A DNA stretch of 6,254 nt from Phycisphaeraceae bacterium (GCA_016763955.1 JAESSU010000375.1:1-6254), one strand, 5' to 3'; shown: positions 1-5,809, numbered from the stretch's first letter. The notes: generated by a model from the letters alone, not told the origin. Program-made: numbers and translations.

Positions 1-53
1 AGCAGGTTTTCGATACGTTGCCATTGATCGTCAGTTAGTATTTTTCTGATCAT
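1..53 (-). CDS. IS5/IS4-type transposase, N-terminal fragment (runs off left edge)
   Basis: Reading the minus strand from ATG at 53-51 gives MIRKILTDDQWQRIENLL with no stop before the window edge. The LTDDQWxxIExLL motif is the usual N-terminus of IS5/IS4-superfamily DDE transposases (the DUF4096-like start of two-frame or single-frame IS5 elements), which cut and paste the element. Only 18 codons are visible, so the catalytic DDE residues, the exact IS group and intactness cannot be judged. A purine-rich stretch (GGGGATCAAGG) lies directly before the ATG and may serve as ribosome binding site, although its spacing is either tight or long depending on which Gs are used. The identification rests on the motif alone. 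The fragment could equally belong to a full element or a relic. Confidence 0.62.
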   Translation of the reverse strand, partial: MIRKILTDDQWQRIENL

Positions 54-143
54 CCTTGATCCCCATGATAAAGTGTAAATCAGTCTTATCGGCAATCAAG
101 AGGTAAATGGTTGAGAACGCTGCCTAAGTCCGTAGAGATAAGA
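54..143. other. Non-coding strip that should contain the outer end of the insertion sequence
   Basis: This strip lies between the start codon of the transposase fragment (53) and the stop codon of the next minus-strand gene (144). If the transposase belongs to a complete IS, its terminal inverted repeat and target duplication must fall here. The stretch around 110-132 (minus strand ACTTAGGCAGCGTTCTCAAC) is a candidate end, but the other end of the element is outside the window, so no inverted-repeat match can be made. I see no gene or RNA here. Confidence 0.3.
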
Positions 144-752
144 TTAGTAAAGTTTTTTCATCAGGCTTGCAAAATTGCCTTGTTGCCCAGTTGATGGGAA
201 GGGAACAACGGCTCCCTGGTTTTTGATTTTGAATCCGTCTGATGCAAGTTTCGGTTCAAGTAATCGACAGATATTAGCTTTCACGAGAATGATATCCGGC
301 TTACTATTTCCGCACACTTTTCTTAAGTCCTCAACCAAGGCTTGATAGCTATTTAGTATGGTTTGGCTGCGGATACTGTCTTTTAGATCATTGACGGGGG
401 TATAGGTTGCATCAACGATGATACATCCGGCATTTTGAAAAATATCCAAACCTTCTGCCTTGGTTTGTGGTTCGACTTTGAGCAATTGCATCATTGCTCT
501 AAAAAGTGGTTCTCCCACTTCACCCTCTAGGTCATAGAAATATTTACCCGATACAGGGGGTGATTCCAAAACGAAGACCGTTTTTAAATCAGATGGGGAA
601 TATTTGTTTCTTAAGTTGTGGTAATACTCTCGTGTATGCAAGTTTAGCTCCGTAATATTGAGAATAGGTAAGGTGGGTTTCATCAGGCCTCTACCCAACA
701 TACTTGCTGTTATACCCCTCGTCAATGAACTTGTCCTGTTGGTTTGTTCCAT
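144..752 (-). CDS. Hypothetical protein with uracil-DNA-glycosylase-like layout
   Basis: This 202-residue soluble protein has no signal peptide or membrane segment, and I do not recognise a named family with confidence. Visible landmarks are a hydrophobic strand ending in ESPP (about 57-66) followed by GKYFYD, VDATYTPVN (113-121), a strand plus helix ILVKANICRLLEPKL (155-169), and VPFPSTGQQGNF (183-194) near the C-terminus. The order (N-terminal strand with an acidic/Pro turn, central Asn after a Pro, a late PxxIILV strand, then a Pro-Ser loop) resembles family 4/5 uracil-DNA glycosylases, where FPS would stand in for HPS. This is inference: the canonical GEAPG and HPS motifs are absent, so catalysis on DNA is doubtful. 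The start is uncertain. ATG 752 has no clear SD. Met18 (701) has GAGGGG about 13 nt upstream, and Met24 (683) has TAGAGG 4 nt upstream. It probably forms its own transcript, divergent from the isomerase gene and followed by the insertion sequence. Confidence 0.72.
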   Translation of the reverse strand: MEQTNRTSSLTRGITASMLGRGLMKPTLPILNITELNLHTREYYHNLRNKYSPSDLKTVFVLESPPVSGKYFYDLEGEVGEPLFRAMMQLLKVEPQTKAEGLDIFQNAGCIIVDATYTPVNDLKDSIRSQTILNSYQALVEDLRKVCGNSKPDIILVKANICRLLEPKLASDGFKIKNQGAVVPFPSTGQQGNFASLMKKLY

Positions 753-771
753 TTGCCGGGCGTGGAGAACT

Positions 772-780
772 TGTGGATAA
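772..780 (-). promoter_or_regulatory. Perfect DnaA-box 9-mer (TTATCCACA on minus strand)
   Basis: The plus strand reads TGTGGATAA, the exact complement of the consensus DnaA box TTATCCACA. It lies 20 bp upstream of the start codon of the minus-strand UDG-like gene. I see no cluster of further boxes or AT-rich unwinding region nearby, so this is not an origin. It may be a single regulatory DnaA site or a chance match. Confidence 0.25.
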
Positions 781-849
781 TGATGCTTTGTTCACTGTAT
801 TCTTGGAGTCCGTTGATGACACGAAAAACTTTCGAGTACTCAGATTTGT

Positions 850-877
850 TTGACGAATCCGACTTGGCCGGTAGACT
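850..877 (+). promoter_or_regulatory. Possible sigma70-type promoter for the isomerase gene
   Basis: TTGACG (850-855, 5 of 6 consensus bases) is followed after 16 bp by TAGACT (872-877, 4 of 6). Transcription would begin near 884 and give a leader of about 90 nt, which would carry the CGAAT palindrome and the hairpin over the ribosome binding site. A second AT-rich hexamer, TATATT at 893-898, has no matching -35. This is a pattern match only. Confidence 0.35.
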
Positions 878-893
878 CTGTGGTTGTTTCGCT

Positions 894-924
894 ATATTAT
901 TCGTTGCGGTGCGAATACGAATAT
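894..924. repeat. Imperfect palindrome built from CGAAT units, possible operator
   Basis: ATATTATTCG (894-903) faces CGAATACGAATAT (912-924). The reverse complement of the right arm, ATATTCGTATTCG, matches the left arm if three bases are skipped. The core is ATTCG-N8-CGAAT (899-903 / 912-916), and the right arm holds a tandem CGAATA repeat (912-917, 918-923). Its place just downstream of the candidate promoter and upstream of the isomerase start fits an operator for a dimeric repressor, although no regulator gene is adjacent in this window. Confidence 0.3.
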
Positions 925-940
925 TTTCTCGATTTTATGA

Positions 941-968
941 CCCCGGACTAAACACTTCCGGGGGGGAG
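941..968 (+). promoter_or_regulatory. GC-rich hairpin overlapping the isomerase ribosome binding site
   Basis: CCCCGGA (941-947) pairs perfectly with TCCGGGG (957-963) across a 9-nt loop. The right arm runs straight into the G-rich Shine-Dalgarno, GGGGGGG at 960-966 followed by AG, with GGAG at 965-968 and 7 nt to the ATG at 976. Because the G run is longer than the arm, the CCCC could slip along it and cover more of the SD. The arrangement would let RNA folding limit translation of the isomerase. Confidence 0.45.
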
Positions 969-975
969 TTGCATT

Positions 976-1839
976 ATGTTTTTGACAGGCATTGCGGATG
1001 AAGCGGGTACAGACATTCACACACAGATCAAGGCTCACAAGGAACTTGGTTGGGATAAGATCGAAATTCGTCTGATCAATGGCGTGAATGCTTCGACATC
1101 TGCTCTAAGCGAAGAAGCTTTCGATGATGCTTTGCGAGCAATCAGTGAAGCAGGTCTGACGGTTAGCGGCTTTGGTTCTGCGATTGGTAACTGGTCGCGT
1201 CCGGTCACCGGTGATTTTAAGATTGACTTAGAAGACCTTAAATTGGTCATGGGTCGGATGAAAAAATGTGGTGCTAAATATGTTCGCACGATGAGTTGGG
1301 TTCAGAAGGATGCGACTGATGAGCAGTGGCGTGATGAAGCTTACCGTCGCTATACAGAACTTGCGAAGATGGCTGAGGACGCGGGCATCATTTTGCTCTA
1401 CGAAAACTGCACCGGCTGGGCATCGGAAACGGGTGAGCGGATGGTCGAGTTCATCAAAACGGTCAATTCCCCGAATGTCAAAATGCTTTACGATTTGGGT
1501 AATGTCATTGCTCATGGTGGGCCGGACGCTTGGGGCTTTTATCAAGCAGTTAAACTACATATTGAGTATGTGCATATTAAGGATGCGAAGTTCAAAGGCG
1601 ATCATGTTGCGTCCAGTGACTTTACTTATCCGAGTGAAGGTGACGCGTTGGTCCCTAGGATTCTCAAGGACCTAATTGGCAGTGGTTATGAGGGCCCGAT
1701 TTCCATTGAACCTCACGTTGCCACGGTGGTGCATGCTGGTGGGGGCGAAGCTTCCGCTGACGATCTCTATGCTGCATACGTTAAATATGGCACGATGGCG
1801 GGCAAAATTGTTAATGACGCTTGTGCTGCTAAGGCTTAA
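976..1839 (+). CDS. Sugar-phosphate isomerase/epimerase family protein (TIM barrel, AP-endonuclease-2 fold)
   Basis: This 287-residue protein is full length for the xylose-isomerase-like TIM-barrel family (PF01261), whose members include IolI and D-tagatose 3-epimerase and interconvert keto-sugars or inososes with a divalent metal. The expected four metal ligands appear in order: Glu143 in LLYENC, Asp173 in MLYDLGN, His200 in VHIKD and Glu245 in SIEPH. Asp203 after the His and the N-terminal FLTGIADEAG strand are also typical. No signal peptide is present, so it is cytoplasmic. The start is well supported by the G-rich SD 7 nt upstream. The membrane protein gene follows after 40 bp on the same strand without a visible terminator, so the two are probably co-transcribed. 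The substrate cannot be read from the sequence: sugar, inosose or sugar-acid epimerisation are all possible. Family assignment is firm and substrate is unknown. Confidence 0.92.
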   Translation: MFLTGIADEAGTDIHTQIKAHKELGWDKIEIRLINGVNASTSALSEEAFDDALRAISEAGLTVSGFGSAIGNWSRPVTGDFKIDLEDLKLVMGRMKKCGAKYVRTMSWVQKDATDEQWRDEAYRRYTELAKMAEDAGIILLYENCTGWASETGERMVEFIKTVNSPNVKMLYDLGNVIAHGGPDAWGFYQAVKLHIEYVHIKDAKFKGDHVASSDFTYPSEGDALVPRILKDLIGSGYEGPISIEPHVATVVHAGGGEASADDLYAAYVKYGTMAGKIVNDACAAKA

Positions 1840-1879
1840 GTAATTAAAGAATTGATGCTCACAGGCCGATAATTAATGA

Positions 1880-2551
1880 GTGTCTTTGATACCCCCTATC
1901 ATCAAACGTTTGTGTAATGAGCCAACTGCTGCGACACGATTCCTTGTTTTACTACTTGCAGCGGACCTGGTTTTTATTCTGATTCAAATCCCGTACCACA
2001 TGGGCATGATGTCCAATCCGTTTTTTTCGATTGAAGCGGATATGGGGTATGCGGAAATTTATCAATACATCAAGGAATTCTGGATTATTTTATTGCTCTT
2101 TGGAATCGCAATCCAAAGACCTCGGGCAATCTATTTGGCATGGATGTGTTTGTTTATATATGTTCTGTGTGATGATGCGCTGTCGATCCATGAAACTGTA
2201 GGCCGTTGGATCGCGACACAGTTGGATTTACAGCCAATGTTCGGTTTGCGGTCTAGAGACTTTGGTGAATTGATGGTCTCGGCTGTGGCGGGGGGCGTGC
2301 TGTTTAGCTCAATCGGGATTGCATATTTTTTCAGTGACTTGCATGGGAAAACGATGTCCCGACATCTGGTGGGACTGTTTGCCTTACTGGTCTTGTTTGG
2401 TGTGGGCGTGGATATGATTCACCAGATGGTGTCATTTGGCAAAGATTTCTGGGGCATCGTCGAAGATGGCGGTGAAATGGGTGTCATAAGCCTGATGGTC
2501 TGGTATCTGTTTAATTTACAACCCCCGCCCCCGGAAGTGTCTCCTGATTAG
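1880..2551 (+). CDS. Polytopic membrane protein with conserved acidic/His motifs, function unknown
   Basis: This 223-residue protein has about six hydrophobic helices (roughly 19-38, 62-79, 83-98, 128-151, 163-182, 194-212) and a Pro-rich tail. Charged residues sit at helix ends in a pattern too regular to be chance: DD at 98-99 and HE at 104-105 (DDALSIHE), D178 and H181 (GVDMIHQ), and EDGGE at 195-199. This layout recurs in uncharacterised bacterial inner-membrane proteins and is loosely like intramembrane metal hydrolases (ceramidase/CREST type), but I cannot name the family. The frame opens at GTG 1880, immediately after an in-frame TGA, with only a weak AGG 14 nt upstream. An ATG at 1876 lies in another frame and would enter this frame if the CCCCC run at 1892-1896 had one base fewer, suggesting a possible frameshift. 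Its gene follows the isomerase gene by 40 bp and converges on the YpdA-like gene with 2 bp between stops. Confidence 0.8.
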   Translation: MSLIPPIIKRLCNEPTAATRFLVLLLAADLVFILIQIPYHMGMMSNPFFSIEADMGYAEIYQYIKEFWIILLLFGIAIQRPRAIYLAWMCLFIYVLCDDALSIHETVGRWIATQLDLQPMFGLRSRDFGELMVSAVAGGVLFSSIGIAYFFSDLHGKTMSRHLVGLFALLVLFGVGVDMIHQMVSFGKDFWGIVEDGGEMGVISLMVWYLFNLQPPPPEVSPD

Positions 2552-2553
2552 AT

Positions 2554-3603
2554 TTAGCTTTCGGGTAGTTGCTTAAGCGTTTTTTCTTTTTGTAAATGCG
2601 TATAGGCAAGTTCGTTGATTTGTGTGGGGTCTTTTAACTTGAAACTGCGCATGATTTTCACAATATGTGAGTGGCAGTTTTCGATGAATAGTTTATAGCT
2701 TTGTTGTGTCCCTCCCGCTGCTGTGCCTGCAACGTAGAGTCCGGGGATATTGGTTTCCATAGTTTGATTGTCGAACTGGGGCGATCTGTTTTTGCCTTGG
2801 AGTTTGACACCTGCATGTTGAAACAGGGAGGGATCCATTTCGTAGCCGGTGAGTAATAAAGCAAAGTCTGCTTCAATTTTTTGCGGGCCTGTCATGCTGT
2901 CGAGTTGAACGTGTGTGGGCGTGATTCGTGTGACGATGGATTCAGGGTGAAAATCAATTTTCTTGTTTTCGATGAGCCATTTAATCTCCGGTAGCAGCCA
3001 GTATTTAATTGAGCGTTCGTTGAATTGGTCACGTCGATAACTGATGCTAACCTTTGCACCTGCGCGGTGACATCGGATGGCTGCTTCTACCGCTGAATTT
3101 TTACCTCCGACAATCAGCAGTTTTTGATTAAAGAACTTGTGAGGTTCATCAAAATAGTGACTCACATGAGGCAGGTCTTCACCGGGGACATTGATTTTTC
3201 GAGCCCGGTGCATGTCGCCGATGGTGACGATGACATTTTGTGCTTCATAGGTACTTTTGCTGGTGGTGACTTGGAATTTATGATCCTTAAGGGGCTCAAT
3301 ACAGGTTACCGTTTCGTAGGTATTAATTGACAGTTTAAATTGCTGGACGATGGATCGCAGGTATGCGAGATATTCTTCTCGTGTGGCTTTGGATTGGTTG
3401 ACTGTTTGAAGAGGCACGCCGCAAAGAGCAATGCGATCTGGTGAGCTAAAAAACTGTGCTTGTTTGGGATACCAAGTGATGGTTTGCCCGATTTGCCCTG
3501 CTTCAAGGTGCAGGTACTTTGTATCTGCAAGTTTCAAAGCAACGGCTAATTCCAAGCCAATGGGCCCTGCGCCAATCACAATTGTTGTTATTTGTTTTGA
3601 CAT
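2554..3603 (-). CDS. YpdA-family FAD/NADPH-dependent oxidoreductase (bacillithiol-disulfide-reductase-like)
   Basis: This 349-residue cytoplasmic flavoprotein matches the YpdA/Bdr family along its length. Residues 8-18 form the FAD-binding GxGxxG (VIGAGPIGLE) and Glu34 ends the second strand. The family stretch YPKQAQFFSSPDRI follows at 45-58, and IVGGKNSAVEAA (164-175) is the second dinucleotide-binding motif, for NADPH. ALLLTGY (248-254) and GLYVAGTAAGGT (288-299) with FIENCH (306-311) complete the FAD site. There is no CxxC redox pair. In Firmicute YpdA the Cys of GPCG has been implicated in bacillithiol disulfide reduction; here that residue is Ile15, so reductase activity on bacillithiol is not assured and a related thiol- or quinone-directed role is possible. 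Cysteines remain at 61, 101, 178 and 310. An AAGGA SD lies 11 nt before the ATG at 3603. The gene stands alone on the minus strand and diverges from the lipoprotein gene. Confidence 0.9.
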   Translation of the reverse strand: MSKQITTIVIGAGPIGLELAVALKLADTKYLHLEAGQIGQTITWYPKQAQFFSSPDRIALCGVPLQTVNQSKATREEYLAYLRSIVQQFKLSINTYETVTCIEPLKDHKFQVTTSKSTYEAQNVIVTIGDMHRARKINVPGEDLPHVSHYFDEPHKFFNQKLLIVGGKNSAVEAAIRCHRAGAKVSISYRRDQFNERSIKYWLLPEIKWLIENKKIDFHPESIVTRITPTHVQLDSMTGPQKIEADFALLLTGYEMDPSLFQHAGVKLQGKNRSPQFDNQTMETNIPGLYVAGTAAGGTQQSYKLFIENCHSHIVKIMRSFKLKDPTQINELAYTHLQKEKTLKQLPES

Positions 3604-3779
3604 GCGCGATTAATTCCTTGAGGGATGACTAACTTGAACAGTTTATCAGACATGACTTGTAGGTGCAGTTAGAAAAATCCCGATGTTTTGTTGCGATGTG
3701 AGTCAAATTAAAAATCAAGGAACACGCGGTATAGATCAGATAGTAAATGTGAGATATGTGTGCTTTGTGATCATTGAGC

Positions 3780-3808
3780 TTGACCGTGTTTACTGCATCA
3801 GTGACAAT
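3780..3808 (+). promoter_or_regulatory. Possible sigma70-type promoter for the FlgI-like lipoprotein gene
   Basis: TTGACC (3780-3785, 5 of 6) and GACAAT (3803-3808, 4 of 6) are separated by the ideal 17 bp. Transcription would begin near 3815, leaving a leader of about 35 nt before the SD at 3839. The rest of the divergent intergenic region (3604-3779) is AT-rich without an obvious gene. The reading frame that extends upstream of 3842 has no SD and no recognisable protein features, so I treat it as non-coding. Confidence 0.35.
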
Positions 3809-3838
3809 TGGCATATTAAATTTCCCCCAAAAATAACA

Positions 3839-3853
3839 GAGGTGATTGTATTG
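3839..3853 (+). promoter_or_regulatory. Strong Shine-Dalgarno that decides a TTG start
   Basis: GAGGTGAT at 3839-3846 is an exact part of the complement of the 16S rRNA 3' end (AAGGAGGTGATC). It sits 8 nt (counting from GAGG) before TTG 3851. The alternative GTG at 3842 lies inside this SD, and the far-upstream ATG at 3683 has none. Translation from TTG 3851 begins exactly at the basic n-region of the lipoprotein signal peptide. Confidence 0.7.
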
Positions 3854-5746
3854 CGTTCACACCGATTATTGTCGTTTGCAATGATGGTTTGCTTGCTAGG
3901 GTTTTTAGGTTGTGAAACACCAACGCGTGATCAACCTAACGCAGCGCCGCCGCCAGCGCCTTTTACTGGCCCTCGCTTTTTGCATGGCACGGTGGGCTCT
4001 ATGGCCAAGTTACGCGGCTATGAACCCCAGCTCGTCTCAAGTTTTGGGATTGTAGTCAACCTCAAAGGGACTGGGTCATCAGATGTCCCCGAATTTTTAC
4101 GCCGTCGCTTAATCAATGAAATGTCCCGTAAAGGTATGGGCAACGTCCGTCTTAATGCCAAGAAATGGACTCCACGTCGTGTGCTTTCAAGTCGCAATAC
4201 CGCAATCGTGGCGGTCTATGGGTTAATCCCCCCCGGCGCTACGGTGGGCACTAGCTTTGATATATGGGTCACTGCTTTACCACAGACACAAACCACTTCA
4301 CTAGCAGGCGGCAGACTCTTTACTGCTGAGCTTTCTTTAGACGGAACCAATCCTAATATCCAATTCTCCAAAACATATGCCAACGCCTTTGGGGACACTT
4401 ATGTGAGCCCAGCCATTAAGCAGGTCGGTGATAAGCTTAAGTATTCCCATCAACGAACTGCGGTGATTCTTTCGGGGGGCACAGTCACACTCGAACGCAA
4501 GCTCCAATTGATTCTTAATCAACCTAGCTGGGCACGCAGTCGCCGAATTGCCGACCGCATTAATCAGAGATTTGAACGAGGCGTTTCCGATCGTAATCAG
4601 ACCGCATCAGCACAGACCGATATGCTCATCAACATCGTGATCCCCAAGCGTTTTTCCAACAATGTGGAGCATTTCTTAGAACTGGTTCAGCATCTATATG
4701 TACAAGGCGGGGTGGATTTTGAACCCGTGCAGGCTGCTGGGCTTAGCGAGGTGATCAAGTCTTTCCCACATCAAGCTCAACATGTCATGCTTGCGTGGGA
4801 GGCCTTAGGCAGAACGGCATTGCCCCCGATCCGTAGAATGTATGACGATCCGAATCTCACGATTCGACTTGCTGCACTTGAGGCAGGAACGTATCACGAA
4901 GATGGCCTAGCCGTTGAGCCACTGGTCAAACTTGCCAATTCACCTGATGTTCAAATTCGGACACGAGTCGCTCGCTTGCTCACAGAACATCCACGCAGTG
5001 CAGCGGCTGCTAACACAATCAAGCAACTCCTTAATGATGACAGCGATTCGGTGGCAATCGCAGCTTATCAAGCGTTGTCTCAAAAACGAGATTCACTGTT
5101 TATTCAACGCCGAATGATGGGGCAGGGGACGGAATTCAAATTTATGCTCGATATCGTTGAAGCCCAACGCCCACGCGTTTTCATCGGCCAAGGTAAAGTC
5201 CCGCGGATCGTGATCTTTAATTCATACGCAGGATTTAAAACGCCTGTGGTGGCATCCTTATGGAACAGCCGTCTGCTTCTTAAGGCAATGGAGCCCAAAG
5301 ACCCGTTAGAGGTTTATTATCAACCTTGGAGCAGTGAAAATGAGGCATTAAAGCCTGCGAAGATTTATACCATCGCGCCCAGTGTCGCTAATTTTATCTT
5401 CCTACTAGCCCAATATGCAACGCTTAAGAACCCAACCCAAGGTCTAAACCTTGGGTACAGTGATGTGGTTGACGCACTCTACACACTAGACAAACAAGGT
5501 AAATTGCAGAACAAATTGATCTTCCAGGAAAATCCGCTAGCTGTGGAAGTTGCTCAAGCACGTAAGCTTGAATTTAGCCCCTCACGCCCCGAAACAGGAC
5601 TTGAGGGAAAAATTCAGCCCAATTTTGACCTGCCTTCGGTCGGCCCCGGTGCTATGGGTGAGCAGCTAATAGGTCAAAAAAACCGTGATAAACGCAGTGT
5701 CAGGCCCGAAATAGGGTTCGGTCGTAACGATCAACCTGCTCAGTAA
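3851..5746 (+). CDS. Lipoprotein with FlgI-like (P-ring) domain fused to HEAT repeats
   Basis: From TTG 3851 the product is 631 residues. Residues 1-20 are a lipoprotein signal (basic MRSHR, hydrophobic core, lipobox GFLG) with lipidated Cys21, then a Pro/Ala-rich linker. Residues 55-75 (SSFGIVVNLKGTG) match the FlgI start (IGYGLVVGLxGTGD). Residues 115-160 match FlgI's KNVAAVMVTAxLPP, IDVxVSS and SLxGGxLLxTPL stretch (here RNTAIVAVYGLIPP, FDIWVTALP, SLAGGRLFTAEL). Residues 215-241 match the LxLxxxxxxxARRIADxIN segment, and 256-285 match the following IxVxVP strand. FlgI's C-terminal third is missing. In its place are about three HEAT repeats (324-346, 355-377, 387-409), an unidentified domain (about 424-584) and a charged disordered tail. 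FlgI normally forms the periplasmic P ring around the flagellar rod. No flgA, flgH or other flagellar gene is adjacent, so this is probably a membrane-tethered P-ring-like scaffold of unknown role. smc lies downstream on the same strand. Confidence 0.85.
   Translation: MRSHRLLSFAMMVCLLGFLGCETPTRDQPNAAPPPAPFTGPRFLHGTVGSMAKLRGYEPQLVSSFGIVVNLKGTGSSDVPEFLRRRLINEMSRKGMGNVRLNAKKWTPRRVLSSRNTAIVAVYGLIPPGATVGTSFDIWVTALPQTQTTSLAGGRLFTAELSLDGTNPNIQFSKTYANAFGDTYVSPAIKQVGDKLKYSHQRTAVILSGGTVTLERKLQLILNQPSWARSRRIADRINQRFERGVSDRNQTASAQTDMLINIVIPKRFSNNVEHFLELVQHLYVQGGVDFEPVQAAGLSEVIKSFPHQAQHVMLAWEALGRTALPPIRRMYDDPNLTIRLAALEAGTYHEDGLAVEPLVKLANSPDVQIRTRVARLLTEHPRSAAAANTIKQLLNDDSDSVAIAAYQALSQKRDSLFIQRRMMGQGTEFKFMLDIVEAQRPRVFIGQGKVPRIVIFNSYAGFKTPVVASLWNSRLLLKAMEPKDPLEVYYQPWSSENEALKPAKIYTIAPSVANFIFLLAQYATLKNPTQGLNLGYSDVVDALYTLDKQGKLQNKLIFQENPLAVEVAQARKLEFSPSRPETGLEGKIQPNFDLPSVGPGAMGEQLIGQKNRDKRSVRPEIGFGRNDQPAQ
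5435..5456. repeat. Perfect 9-bp inverted repeat inside the lipoprotein gene
   Basis: ACCCAAGGT (5435-5443) and ACCTTGGGT (5448-5456) are perfect reverse complements separated by CTAA. The segment encodes NPTQGLNLGY of the C-terminal domain. It would form a stable hairpin in mRNA or a cruciform in DNA. No T run follows, so it is not an intrinsic terminator. Confidence 0.55.
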
Positions 5747-5809
5747 GCAAAATTAGGTCAAAGTTCCGATAAAACGAGCCATTGGGGTATGGGCGCAGTG
5801 CCCTTGTCG

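Noticed and set aside
196..203. GGGAAGGG, matching the FtsK-orienting KOPS consensus GGGNAGGG
   Set aside because: Single occurrence inside a coding region; such short motifs need genome-wide strand skew to mean anything.
744..1001. An 85-codon plus-strand open frame starting just upstream of the isomerase gene
   Set aside because: It has no SD, no recognisable protein pattern, overlaps the 5' end of both neighbouring genes, and covers the promoter and hairpin region. It looks like chance.
3629..3814. A short minus-strand open frame in the divergent intergenic region
   Set aside because: Sixty-one codons of Cys- and His-rich low-quality sequence with no SD seen; it overlaps the likely promoter of the lipoprotein gene.
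3842..3844. GTG 3842 as start of the FlgI-like lipoprotein
   Set aside because: It lies inside the near-perfect SD that serves TTG 3851, and has no SD of its own at proper spacing.
5791..5803. GGGC-GCAGT-GCCC followed by TTGTCGT as a terminator of the lipoprotein gene
   Set aside because: The stem is only 4 bp and there is no real T run, so it does not meet the pattern of an intrinsic terminator.
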